From Novosphingobium sp. (GTDB lineage: Bacteria > Pseudomonadota > Alphaproteobacteria > Sphingomonadales > Sphingomonadaceae), in the NCBI GenBank assembly GCA_020853995.1, contig JADYXV010000094.1:1-15962 (forward strand): a stretch of 15,962 bases of DNA, in the 5' to 3' direction. Below the pieces are notes generated by a model that saw only the letters and a list, made by a program, of their open reading frames with translations, was not told the DNA's origin and made no database searches. Shown one piece after another: positions 7,578-15,012 of the stretch. The position numbers and the translations under genes are program-made. Position 1 is the first letter of the stretch. Every line of letters starts with the position of its first letter.

Positions 7578-8882
7578 TTAATCCCGCGCGTGAATCATTT
7601 CGGCAACATCGACGAATTTTTCGCGCGGAGCGCCATCGCGGGCGCGTGAAGCTTCTGCTACCTCGATTTTCTTCCAATCCTGGAAGGTGACGACGTTCAG
7701 CTTGCGCGCCCCGGCCAAAGCATCAAACCCGCGTCCACCCTGCTTGCGCGAAGCCGAAGTGATATCTTCGGCGATCATTTCGACGACACCAAAGCCGTCC
7801 GGACGGTTGGTTCCGATGGTCCCGGAAGGGCCGCGCCGTGCCCAGCCGACACAGTATAGTCCGGTCAGGATTCGCCCTTTATCATTGGCAAAACGTCCGG
7901 CGCGCTCATCAAATGGCACGCCGGCAATCGGCGTGGTCTGATAACCGATGCAGGACACGATCAGGCTGGCCTGTATCAGGTAGAATTCGCCTGTGCCAAT
8001 CGCGCGCCCTGCTTCAATTCTGGTGCGCTCAACCTCCAGTGCCTCGACTTTGCCGGTGCCCAGCAAAGCGCGCGGCGAGGCAAAGAAATCAAACTCGATT
8101 TCAAGCGGCAAATCGGCGCGGCGGCTTTCGGAAATCGTGGCAAAGGATCGCAACTGTGTGACGGATTTGCGGATGCCGGGTTCCAGCAGGGCATCATCTG
8201 CCTGGTCCGGTAGATCCCTTGGGTCGACCCACGGCGTGGCGCGGGAAAGATGTCCCAGTTCACCAAGCTCTTTGGGCGTCATCATGATCTGGTGAGGCCC
8301 GCGCCGGCCCAGAATAATGATGCGGCGGATATTTGATGCCATCAGCCGGTCAAGTGCATGCTTGACAATGTCACTGCCGGCAAATTCATCGCCAGTTTTT
8401 GCAAGAATGCGTGCCACATCCAGCGCGACGTTGCCCATGCCGATGACGACTGCTGTATGTCCGGAAAGATCGGGGGCCAATGCCGTAAATTCAGGATGGC
8501 CGTTGTACCATCCCACAAACGCGGCACTGCCATGAACATTGCCAAGATGGTCGCCGGGAATACCCAATTGCCGGTCCCGCGGCGCACCCGTTGCCAACAC
8601 TACCGCATCGTACAGCGTCAGCAATTCATCAACTGAAACATCTTGTCCGACTTTGACGTTGCCCACAAAGCGCACATTTTCGGACAAGGCAGTTTGTTCA
8701 TAACGCCGAACAACGCCCTTGATCGATTGATGGTCCGGCGCAACTCCAAAGCGGATCAGGCCATAAGGCACTGGCAACATGTCGAAAATGTCAACGCGGA
8801 CGTTATCTCCCCACTGCTTTTGCGCAGCCTCTGCGGTGTAATAGCCCGCAGGTCCCGAACCGATGATGGCGATATGCAGCAT
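7578..8882 (-). CDS. Ferredoxin/adrenodoxin-type NADP+ reductase (FAD enzyme)
   Basis: This 434-aa flavoprotein belongs to the adrenodoxin reductase/FprA type, which passes electrons from NADPH through FAD to a ferredoxin. The FAD-binding motif GSGPAGYY is at 8-15. PVPYGLIRFGVAPDH (37-51) is a hallmark of this family, ATGAPRDRQLGIPG (97-110) closes the first domain, and the NADP-binding loop GMGNVALDVARIL is at 148-160. ILGRRGPHQIMMTPKEL (190-206) follows, and near the C-terminus GWARRGPSGTIGTNRPDG marks the second FAD contact. It has no fused ferredoxin domain. ATG at 8882 is preceded by GGAGA in GCTTGGAGAAACC. The partner ferredoxin is not in this window; cytochrome P450 or Fe-S assembly support is a typical role, but nothing here decides it. 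It converges with the chemoreceptor with no room for a terminator. Confidence 0.92.
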   Translation of the reverse strand: MLHIAIIGSGPAGYYTAEAAQKQWGDNVRVDIFDMLPVPYGLIRFGVAPDHQSIKGVVRRYEQTALSENVRFVGNVKVGQDVSVDELLTLYDAVVLATGAPRDRQLGIPGDHLGNVHGSAAFVGWYNGHPEFTALAPDLSGHTAVVIGMGNVALDVARILAKTGDEFAGSDIVKHALDRLMASNIRRIIILGRRGPHQIMMTPKELGELGHLSRATPWVDPRDLPDQADDALLEPGIRKSVTQLRSFATISESRRADLPLEIEFDFFASPRALLGTGKVEALEVERTRIEAGRAIGTGEFYLIQASLIVSCIGYQTTPIAGVPFDERAGRFANDKGRILTGLYCVGWARRGPSGTIGTNRPDGFGVVEMIAEDITSASRKQGGRGFDALAGARKLNVVTFQDWKKIEVAEASRARDGAPREKFVDVAEMIHARD

Positions 8883-9116
8883 GGTTTCTCCAAGCTCCCC
8901 GTCCCGTCCGCAATGCTATCGCAAGCGGGTCAAAAGGAAAGCTTTAAGGCAAGACATCCACACCCATCGCAGGCCGGGCTTGATTCAAGGCAGAGGCCTC
9001 ACTTCGTAACAGGGCTTTGGGGTGTTGAAATGTGAAGGGAGTTCAAGTTCTTGAAAAAGAACAATAAAATATGCCTCAAAGCAATTTTGTAAGGCATCTT
9101 GAGGCGACGAAAAAGC
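8883..9116 (-). promoter_or_regulatory. Region between PHA depolymerase and NADP reductase genes
   Basis: This 234-base gap on the leftward transcript holds the phaZ terminator (listed separately) and, further on, the promoter region of the reductase. TTCAAG at 9042-9047 and CTTGAA at 9050-9055 form a 6+6 palindrome with a 2-base centre, about 160 nt before the reductase start; it could be an operator. The reductase has a GGAGA ribosome site. No reading frame here looks like a gene. Confidence 0.4.
9062..9105 (-). terminator. Probable terminator of phaZ-like gene
   Basis: Just after the stop codon, on the minus strand, GCCTCAA (9105-9099) pairs with TTGAGGC (9079-9073), followed by the T-rich tail ATATTTTATTGTTC. 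A second, mutually exclusive pairing (ATGCCT 9097-9092 with AGGCAT 9076-9071) overlaps it. The loop is long (19 nt), so strength is uncertain. Confidence 0.6.
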
Positions 9117-9914
9117 TCAATCCTCGTCGAGAAATGCGCGCATCTTGGCAATAAACAGATCGCGTTGCGAGAGCATGAACAAATGCCCGCCGCCGTCAAA
9201 CATTTCCAGCCTGCTTCCGGGAATGGCATTGTGCAACAAATGCGCGTTGGCCGGTGGCACCATCTGGTCCTGCTCGTCCGCCATGATCATGACCGGCATC
9301 GACAGCAGGGGCAAAAACGGCAGGCTCGACCATGTTGAAATGGCGGCTAGTTGATAGGAAAAGCCAAACGGTGACGGAGCTTTGACGGCGTTAAGTGAAA
9401 TTCTTTCGTTTCCGCCGCCGTTGTAAATCGATGCCAGATTGCGGTGCAGCGTGCGTTCCACCGTATATTCGCGCGGATCGGTCATATGTGCCAGCATCGA
9501 CATGTTGCCAGGAACCATCGTCGCGCCGGCGGTTGTTGCAGCAAGCACCACTTTCCCGGTGCGCGCCCTATGCTGGAACGCAAATTGCTGGGCCAGCGCT
9601 CCGCCCCAACTGATTCCAAGCAAGTCCGCCTGATCGATCTCCAGCCGGTCCAGCAAGGCCGCCGTGGTCAGGGCCATGCAGGACATCGTATAGGGAATGA
9701 TCGGATCGGGTGAGCTGCCGATGCCGGGCATGTCGAAGCAGATCACTTCGCGATCGGGCAGGGCGCGGGCGAGAGGGGCCAGCAGTTCAAGGTTCAGGCC
9801 GATGCCGTTAAGCATCAGCAAGGGTGGATGGCCGGTGGCTCCGGCATTCCAGCGGGCAAGGTGCAGGCGGCGTCCTGCGACCCCGATTAATGATAATTGC
9901 GCTGTCTTTGCCAC
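9117..9914 (-). CDS. phaZ: Intracellular polyhydroxyalkanoate depolymerase (alpha/beta hydrolase)
   Basis: The 265-aa product is an alpha/beta hydrolase closely resembling the medium-chain PHA depolymerase PhaZ of Pseudomonas. It shows LLMLNGIGLNLELLAPL (32-48), EVICFDMPGIGSSPDP (56-71), the nucleophile elbow GISWGGALAQQFA (100-112) with Ser102, VLAATTAGATMVPG (123-136), and GGGHLFMLSQ (241-250) with the catalytic His244. Asp216 in ADEQDQMVP is the likely acid. PhaZ hydrolyses stored polyester to hydroxyacids at the granule surface; no signal peptide is present, which fits a cytoplasmic site. PHA synthase and phasin genes are not in the window, so another ester substrate cannot be excluded. 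The start is GTG at 9914, with GAGGG a few bases upstream. It is divergent from the cyclic-di-GMP gene. Confidence 0.8.
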   Translation of the reverse strand: MAKTAQLSLIGVAGRRLHLARWNAGATGHPPLLMLNGIGLNLELLAPLARALPDREVICFDMPGIGSSPDPIIPYTMSCMALTTAALLDRLEIDQADLLGISWGGALAQQFAFQHRARTGKVVLAATTAGATMVPGNMSMLAHMTDPREYTVERTLHRNLASIYNGGGNERISLNAVKAPSPFGFSYQLAAISTWSSLPFLPLLSMPVMIMADEQDQMVPPANAHLLHNAIPGSRLEMFDGGGHLFMLSQRDLFIAKMRAFLDED

Positions 9915-9953
9915 TCTACCCTCACTTGTCTTGGCGCGGTGCCTACCACCTTC

Positions 9954-9980
9954 GCAATCGCAGCAAAAGCATTCGATTGC
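9954..9980. promoter_or_regulatory. Inverted repeat in phaZ / cyclic-di-GMP divergent promoter
   Basis: GCAATCG at 9954-9960 and CGATTGC at 9974-9980 form a perfect 7+7 inverted repeat with a 13-base spacer. It lies 40-66 nt before the phaZ start and about 50 nt before the rightward start. Spacing of the arm centres is about two helix turns, as in many dimeric operators. A second palindrome, CCCTTT (9993-9998) and AAAGGG (10002-10007), lies beside the rightward start. Binding protein unknown. Confidence 0.45.
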
Positions 9981-10028
9981 CGGTCGGCTTAACCCTTTTT
10001 CAAAGGGCTATGATGCACACATCCGTCC

Positions 10029-12719
10029 ATGCCTGCAGATGCCCAACCTGATTCATCCCCCTCCGTCATTAACGCTATGAATTCTGGCGGAGATTTCGCG
10101 CGCACGCGACGGAGGGAGCGAACTCCGGCAACAGCTTCACGCAGTGCCGGCGAAAATTTCGTGTTCGGTAACGACCCGGCAAAGCATCTGATTTCTCTCG
10201 AATGGCCAAGAATGGCCGTCGTAATGCTTGTCGCTCTCGTGCTTTTGGCGGGGTTGAATCTGGCTATTCCGCCTCTTTTGCCAACCGCTATAATTCTGGG
10301 TGCAGCCGGTCTTGCGGCAACGCCATTGGCCGCGGCCCGCTTCGAGGCGAAGGACGCGCTCTCATCCGGGCAGCATATGGCATTGGTGAGCGGCATTGTT
10401 GCATTGCCCATGTTCCTGTTCGGATCGGGGATGGGGCTGTTTGCGCAGGCTGGCGTCTTTGCATGGTTTGAATGCATCGCAGCGGTCGCAATAGTGGCCC
10501 TTGTTGCCACCATTTTCCAGTCTGGTCGTCTGATCGGAGTTCTGGCTGCCCAAGTATCAGTCTGGTCTGGGCTGACCTGCGTTGCCAGTACGATTGGCGG
10601 CTATGTCGCGTTGATCATCGGCCTGTCGATTGCGATCGTCACTTACAAGCGCCAGTACAAGATTGACCTGGCTGTTCGCGAACGCGTTGAAAAGGATTTG
10701 CGTGCCCAGTCTCGCGCGCAGGAAATCCTCGCCGATTATGAAGAGACCGGGCAGGGCTGGTTCTGGGAAACGGACAGGCGCGGGCACATAACCTATCTTT
10801 CCAGCCCGGTTGCTGAAACACTGGGCCGCGCTGTCAACCAGATGATCGGTCGCCCGTTCACCGAATTGTTCAACCTGAAGGAACTTTCGGGCGAGGGCGA
10901 GCGCACGCTGACTTTTCATCTGTCGGCGCGTTCAAGCTTCAGCGACCTTGCGGTCCGCGCTGCTGTGGCCGCAGAAGAGCGCTGGTGGTCCATCAATGGT
11001 CGGCCGACTTATGACACGTTCAACAATTTCGCTGGCTTCCGCGGCTCGGGCACGGATCTGACCGAAAAGCGCCGCTCGCAAGAACACGCATCACGCTTGG
11101 CGCATTTTGATTCGCTTACCGGATTGTCCAACCGTTTCCGCATGTCGCAAACGCTCGAAAAGATCCTGCTCGCGCCACAAGTTCACAACCGTGCCTGTGC
11201 AGTTTTCCTGCTCGATCTCGATCGCTTCAAACAGGTAAACGATACGCTTGGCCATCCGGCAGGCGACGCCTTGCTGAAGCATGTATCCCAGCGGCTTGAA
11301 CGTGTTGTCGGCAAGATGGGCCGGGTCGGGCGGCTTGGTGGGGATGAGTTCCAGGTAATTCTGCCCGGCAAGATCGAACGCGACCTGCTTGCCCAATTGG
11401 CAGAACGCGTGATCGAAAGCCTGTCGCAGCCTTATTCTATCGAAGGCAGCCGCGTCATGATCGGGGCATCGGTCGGTATCGCACTTGCACCGGACGATGG
11501 CGTCACCAGCGAAGCACTCATCCGCAATGCCGACCTTGCGCTTTATGCTGCCAAGGATGGCGGGCGCGGGCGACACCACTTCTACGCAGCCGATCTTCAC
11601 AGCGATGCCGAAGAACGCCGCAAGCTGGAAGAAGACTTGCGCGACGCCGTCACGACCGGCGGGCTTGAATTGTATTATCAGCCGGTGGTTCAGGTTTCGA
11701 CAGAGAAAATTACCGGCTTTGAAGCCCTGCTGCGCTGGAACCATCCGCAGCATGGCTGGATCAGCCCGACGCGGTTCATCCCGGTTGCCGAAGACACCGG
11801 CCTTATTGCGCCCATCGGTGAATGGGCACTCCGCAAGGCCTGTCAGGACCTCGCCACATGGCCCGAAAGTGTGCGGGTTGCAGTCAATGTCTCGCCATTG
11901 CAGTTCTCCAATCCGTCATTGCCCATGATCGTCACAAATGCGTTGGCCAATGCGCAAGTGTCGGCTGACCGGCTTGAATTGGAAATCACCGAGAGCGTGT
12001 TCCTCAATGATGATGAGGGCACCGATCAAATGTTCAAATCGCTGAAGGCCATTGGCGTGCGCCTTGCACTGGATGACTTCGGCACCGGCTATTCGTCACT
12101 CGGCTATCTGAAGACTGCCCCGTTCGACAAAATCAAGATTGACCAGTCCTTCGTGCGCGGCGCAACCCAGCCCGGCAGCCGAAACGGCGCGATCATCTCG
12201 TCGATTGTCAGTCTGGCCGAAGCGCTCGGCATGGAAACCACAGCTGAAGGCGTTGAAACGCTTGATGAACTCGATCTCGTGCGCATGCTCGGGTGTAGCC
12301 ACGTGCAGGGCTATATTTATGAACGCCCGCTATCGGCCACAAATGCGCTGGCCCGGCTTTCCACCGGTCTTATGGCCATTGCCCAAGGTCCGCGCTCTGC
12401 CCGTGCGGTGCGGCATTCCATGCTGCGAAAAGTCATGCTTGAACATGCCGAGCACAGCTATGACGGCATGATTCGCAATATCAGCCAGACTGGTGCCTTG
12501 ATCGAAGGTCTGTGGAACGTGCCTGCTGGCACCATGTTCCGCATCCATCTGGCAGAAAATCACATTGTCACCGGCACATGCCGCTGGTCCAGCGATGATC
12601 GCATGGGCGTCGAATTTTCGACGCCACTGGCCCTTGATGATGCCGGGCGCGTCGCTGCGCTTGCTGCACGACCGGTGTCTTCAGACTATGACATGATTGT
12701 GCAGCGCAAAGTCGGTTAA
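10029..12719 (+). CDS. Membrane PAS-GGDEF-EAL-PilZ cyclic-di-GMP protein
   Basis: This 896-aa protein combines making, breaking and binding modules for cyclic di-GMP. A cytoplasmic N-terminus (1-60) leads to five or six hydrophobic segments between about 62 and 206. A PAS-like sensor follows (about 230-350, with GQGWFWETDRRGHITYLS), then a GGDEF domain with intact GGDEF at 437-441, then EAL at 565-567. Phosphodiesterase residues look intact (ELEITES, DDFGTGYSS at 682-690, KIDQSFVR, TTAEGVET). The RxxD inhibitory site before GGDEF is missing (KMGRVGRLGGDEF), so feedback control of any cyclase activity is doubtful. The C-terminus (about 790-885) resembles PilZ, with NISQTG at 817-822 (NxSxxG) and an Arg-rich approach (RAVRHSMLRK) that is not the exact RxxxR. 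Net activity cannot be told. No good SD precedes ATG at 10029; ATG at 10077 is an alternative. The stop overlaps that of rlmN. Confidence 0.92.
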   Translation: MPADAQPDSSPSVINAMNSGGDFARTRRRERTPATASRSAGENFVFGNDPAKHLISLEWPRMAVVMLVALVLLAGLNLAIPPLLPTAIILGAAGLAATPLAAARFEAKDALSSGQHMALVSGIVALPMFLFGSGMGLFAQAGVFAWFECIAAVAIVALVATIFQSGRLIGVLAAQVSVWSGLTCVASTIGGYVALIIGLSIAIVTYKRQYKIDLAVRERVEKDLRAQSRAQEILADYEETGQGWFWETDRRGHITYLSSPVAETLGRAVNQMIGRPFTELFNLKELSGEGERTLTFHLSARSSFSDLAVRAAVAAEERWWSINGRPTYDTFNNFAGFRGSGTDLTEKRRSQEHASRLAHFDSLTGLSNRFRMSQTLEKILLAPQVHNRACAVFLLDLDRFKQVNDTLGHPAGDALLKHVSQRLERVVGKMGRVGRLGGDEFQVILPGKIERDLLAQLAERVIESLSQPYSIEGSRVMIGASVGIALAPDDGVTSEALIRNADLALYAAKDGGRGRHHFYAADLHSDAEERRKLEEDLRDAVTTGGLELYYQPVVQVSTEKITGFEALLRWNHPQHGWISPTRFIPVAEDTGLIAPIGEWALRKACQDLATWPESVRVAVNVSPLQFSNPSLPMIVTNALANAQVSADRLELEITESVFLNDDEGTDQMFKSLKAIGVRLALDDFGTGYSSLGYLKTAPFDKIKIDQSFVRGATQPGSRNGAIISSIVSLAEALGMETTAEGVETLDELDLVRMLGCSHVQGYIYERPLSATNALARLSTGLMAIAQGPRSARAVRHSMLRKVMLEHAEHSYDGMIRNISQTGALIEGLWNVPAGTMFRIHLAENHIVTGTCRWSSDDRMGVEFSTPLALDDAGRVAALAARPVSSDYDMIVQRKVG

Positions 12720-14020
12720 CCCAACGCGGCCTGCTTTTCCTCGGCCAACCGGTCCAGTTCAGCGCGACTTTTCTTTTCGGCTGATGTTTTCAGCTGCCCG
12801 CAAGCAGCATCGATATCGCGGCCGCGCGGGGTGCGTACCGGCGCTGAAATTCCCGCTGCAAACACGATCTCGGCAAAGCGTTTGATGCGTTCCGGTGTCG
12901 AACATTCATAGGCCGCCCCATCCCACGGGTTGAACGGGATAAGGTTCACCTTGGCAGGCAGATTGTACTGCTTGATCAGGCGGATCAGTTCGCGCGCGTC
13001 ATCATCGCTGTCGTTCTTGTCCTTCAGCATCACATATTCAAACGTAATGCGTCGCGCGTTCGATGCCCCGGGATAATCCGCACACGCTTGAAGCAGTTCA
13101 TCAATGCCGTACTTGCGGTTTATCGGCACAATCTCGTCGCGTACCTCTTTGGTTACGGCGTGCAGTGATACGGCCAGATTAACGCCAATCTCAGCACCTG
13201 CGCGGGCCATCATCGGCACAACGCCGCTGGTCGAAAGTGTGATACGGCGCTTGGAAAGAGCCAGGCCATCGCCATCCATCACCAGCTTCAACGCATCGCG
13301 CACGTTGTCAAAATTATAGAGCGGTTCACCCATGCCCATCATCACGATGTTGGTCAGCAGCCGTCCGTCAGCGGTGTAAATGCCGTCATCTTCGGCTTCG
13401 CTATCGTCATCATCGAAATCCAGGCCGGCCATCGTCCCGCCGGCCTTGGGCCATTCGCCCAATGAATCGCGCGCCAACATCACCTGTCCCACAATTTCAC
13501 CCGGTGTCAGGTTGCGCACGAGCCGCATCGTGCCGGTATGGCAGAACCGGCAATTCAGCGTACAGCCGACCTGGCTGGAAACGCACAGAGTCCCACGATC
13601 CGCATCGGGGATGAACACCATTTCGAAATCATGCTTGTCGGCCGTGCGCAAAAGCCATTTGCGCGTGCCGTCGTTGGATACCTGCGCCTCGACAATTTCG
13701 GGGCGGCCAATCACGAAACGTTCGGCCAGCCACGGACGCATTGTCTTGGCAATGTCGGTCATTGCCTCAAATTCTGTCACGCCGCGATGGTAAAGCCAGT
13801 GATAGACCTGCTTGGCGCGCAGCTTGGCAGCCTTTGCATCGAGTCCTGCTTCGGCAAAGATGTCTGCGATCTGTTTGCGTGGCAGGCCGATCAGATCAAT
13901 TTTGCCATCCTCGCGCGGTGTTACCTCACGCGGCACGGGAACCGGATCGATATGGCCAGGAATGGGCATGTGCGCGGCGGGCTGGCGGGTGTTTTCGCTG
14001 ATGGTCTGCATTTCGCGCAT
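12716..14020 (-). CDS. rlmN: Dual-specificity 23S rRNA/tRNA adenine-C2 methyltransferase (radical SAM)
   Basis: RlmN methylates C2 of A2503 in 23S rRNA and A37 in some tRNAs. The product has the radical SAM cluster motif CTLNCRFC (Cys153, 157, 160) and the two catalytic cysteines, Cys146 in GTLCVSSQVGC and Cys407 in DAACGQL. GMGEPLYNFDNV (229-240), SKRRITLSTSGVVP (256-269) and PINRKYG (299-305) are all family hallmarks. At 434 aa it is longer than E. coli RlmN (about 384). The extra length is an N-terminal Pro-rich extension (1-40) and an acidic insert at about 201-212 (DFDDDDSEAEDD). The first ATG is at 14020, with a second in-frame ATG at 14011; GAGG 13 nt before the first ATG is the only SD-like match and lies inside a hairpin. 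The stop codon shares three bases with that of the convergent cyclic-di-GMP gene. Confidence 0.96.
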   Translation of the reverse strand: MREMQTISENTRQPAAHMPIPGHIDPVPVPREVTPREDGKIDLIGLPRKQIADIFAEAGLDAKAAKLRAKQVYHWLYHRGVTEFEAMTDIAKTMRPWLAERFVIGRPEIVEAQVSNDGTRKWLLRTADKHDFEMVFIPDADRGTLCVSSQVGCTLNCRFCHTGTMRLVRNLTPGEIVGQVMLARDSLGEWPKAGGTMAGLDFDDDDSEAEDDGIYTADGRLLTNIVMMGMGEPLYNFDNVRDALKLVMDGDGLALSKRRITLSTSGVVPMMARAGAEIGVNLAVSLHAVTKEVRDEIVPINRKYGIDELLQACADYPGASNARRITFEYVMLKDKNDSDDDARELIRLIKQYNLPAKVNLIPFNPWDGAAYECSTPERIKRFAEIVFAAGISAPVRTPRGRDIDAACGQLKTSAEKKSRAELDRLAEEKQAALG

Positions 14021-14075
14021 ATAGGCATTTGCGCCTCACGGCGCAAATGCCGCGAAAATGCTTTCGCGCGAATGC
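14008..14075 (-). promoter_or_regulatory. rlmN leader: tandem hairpins from a five-copy 11-nt repeat
   Basis: Plus-strand copies GCATTTCGCGC (14008-14018) and GCATTTGCGCC (14025-14035) face inverted copies GGCGCAAATGC (14040-14050), CGCGAAAATGC (14051-14061) and CGCGCGAATGC (14065-14075). The second and third make a perfect 11-bp stem with a 4-nt loop, 4 nt before the rlmN ATG; the rlmN GAGG (14034-14037) sits in its loop and stem. Directly upstream, CGCGAAA (14051-14057) and TTTCGCG (14062-14068) form a second perfect 7-bp hairpin with a 4-nt loop. The layout suggests a leader RNA that controls rlmN translation, or a repeated protein-binding site. The role is inferred. Confidence 0.65.
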
Positions 14076-14147
14076 TGCGTTGCAATATTGGTTCCTGACA
14101 TTCGAACACTATTTCACTCGGTTCATCGTATTAAATGTGACTTAAAT

Positions 14148-14165
14148 ACAACACGATATTGTTGT
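14148..14165 (+). promoter_or_regulatory. Inverted repeat in leader of outer-membrane protein gene
   Basis: ACAACA (14148-14153) and TGTTGT (14160-14165) are perfect 6-bp arms with a 6-base CGATAT centre, in an AT-rich stretch about 100 nt before the porin start. Either an operator or a leader stem. The surrounding 14076-14265 region must also hold the porin promoter, but I could not place clear -35/-10 boxes. Confidence 0.35.
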
Positions 14166-14265
14166 CTGACGTTCAGGAAACCGGATCGTCATTCGTCCAT
14201 TTGGTGATGACTGTCGCGCCGCAACGCACAATTGGCGGACAGGAATTGGTTGAATGGAGTTTACC

Positions 14266-14940
14266 ATGAAGAAGACTTTCGCAATTTTTGCTGCAACTAC
14301 TGCGATCGCAGTTGCAGCCCCGGCTTTCGCCCAGGACGCTACCCCTGCAGAAGCCTTCAGCGGCCTGCGCGTTGAAGGCCTTGTCGGTTATGACAAGATC
14401 CGCACTGGCAGCACCGAAGACATCGACACAACGCGCGACATCAAGCAGTCGATCAGCGGTGTCGAATATGGTGCCGGCATCGGCTACGACGTGCCACTTG
14501 GCACCAGCATGACGATCGGCGCCGAAGCTGAAATCACCGAAAGCAGCGCTAGCCGCGATTACAACAACAGCCAGCCTACCGTGTTCAACCTCGGTAACGT
14601 TGATGCCGGTCGCCAGTATTATTTCGGCGGTCGTCTCGGCTTTGCAGTTGCGCCAACAACGCTGCTTTACGTGAAGGGTGGATACAGCAATGCGCGCTTC
14701 AACCTTCAAGGCAGCGATGGCACGGTGAATCTCCGCCAGCGTCTTGATACAGACGGCTGGCGTGCAGGCGCCGGTGTAGAGCAGAAGGTTGGCAGCAATG
14801 CTTTCGTGAAGCTTGAATACCGCTACACCAACTACGGCAAGGGCGAATTCGATTTCAACGGCACTACGCCGGATTCGAGCCGCTTTGAACTCGACACCGA
14901 CCGTCACAATGTGATGGCAGGGGTCGGCGTCCGTTTCTGA
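14266..14940 (+). CDS. Small outer-membrane beta-barrel protein
   Basis: The 224-aa precursor starts with a clear Sec signal peptide, MKKTFAIFAATTAIAVAAPAFA, probably cut after Ala22 (AFA|QD). The mature part alternates polar and aromatic or hydrophobic residues in strands such as GLRVEGLVGYDKIRTG, YYFGGRLGFAVAP, LLYVKGGYSNARFNL, GWRAGAGVEQKV, AFVKLEYRYTNYG and HNVMAGVGVRF. It ends in a C-terminal Phe, the usual mark recognised by the BAM complex. This is the Opa/OmpW/OmpX-like eight-strand barrel style common in alphaproteobacteria. The function (structural, adhesion or small-molecule passage) is not shown. ATG at 14266 is chosen over the in-frame ATG at 14254, because GGAG lies 6 nt before it and the signal peptide then starts MKKTF. 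A long leader and a strong terminator suggest a separate, well-expressed transcript. Confidence 0.9.
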   Translation: MKKTFAIFAATTAIAVAAPAFAQDATPAEAFSGLRVEGLVGYDKIRTGSTEDIDTTRDIKQSISGVEYGAGIGYDVPLGTSMTIGAEAEITESSASRDYNNSQPTVFNLGNVDAGRQYYFGGRLGFAVAPTTLLYVKGGYSNARFNLQGSDGTVNLRQRLDTDGWRAGAGVEQKVGSNAFVKLEYRYTNYGKGEFDFNGTTPDSSRFELDTDRHNVMAGVGVRF

Positions 14941-14962
14941 TCTTTCAGAATTGAAGTAAAAG

Positions 14963-14995
14963 AAAGGGCGGGCCGCATGGCTCGCCCTTTTTTGT
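14963..14995 (+). terminator. Intrinsic terminator of outer-membrane protein gene
   Basis: AAAGGGCG (14963-14970) pairs with CGCCCTTT (14983-14990); the stem continues inward through a G-U pair and GCC/GGC to a GCAT tetraloop. Seven Ts follow the Cs (14988-14994). It starts 23 nt after the porin stop. The A-rich left flank gives T residues on the other strand, so it may also end the leftward IalB-like transcript, whose stop is at 15013. Confidence 0.93.
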
Positions 14996-15012
14996 AGTTT
15001 TGTCGCCCGCTT

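Noticed and set aside
11091..11753. Leftward 220-codon frame inside the GGDEF region
   Set aside because: Antisense shadow of a well-supported domain; no recognisable protein family.
14173..14907. Leftward 244-codon frame opposite the outer-membrane protein
   Set aside because: The rightward frame has a signal peptide, beta strands, SD and terminator; the leftward one has none of these.
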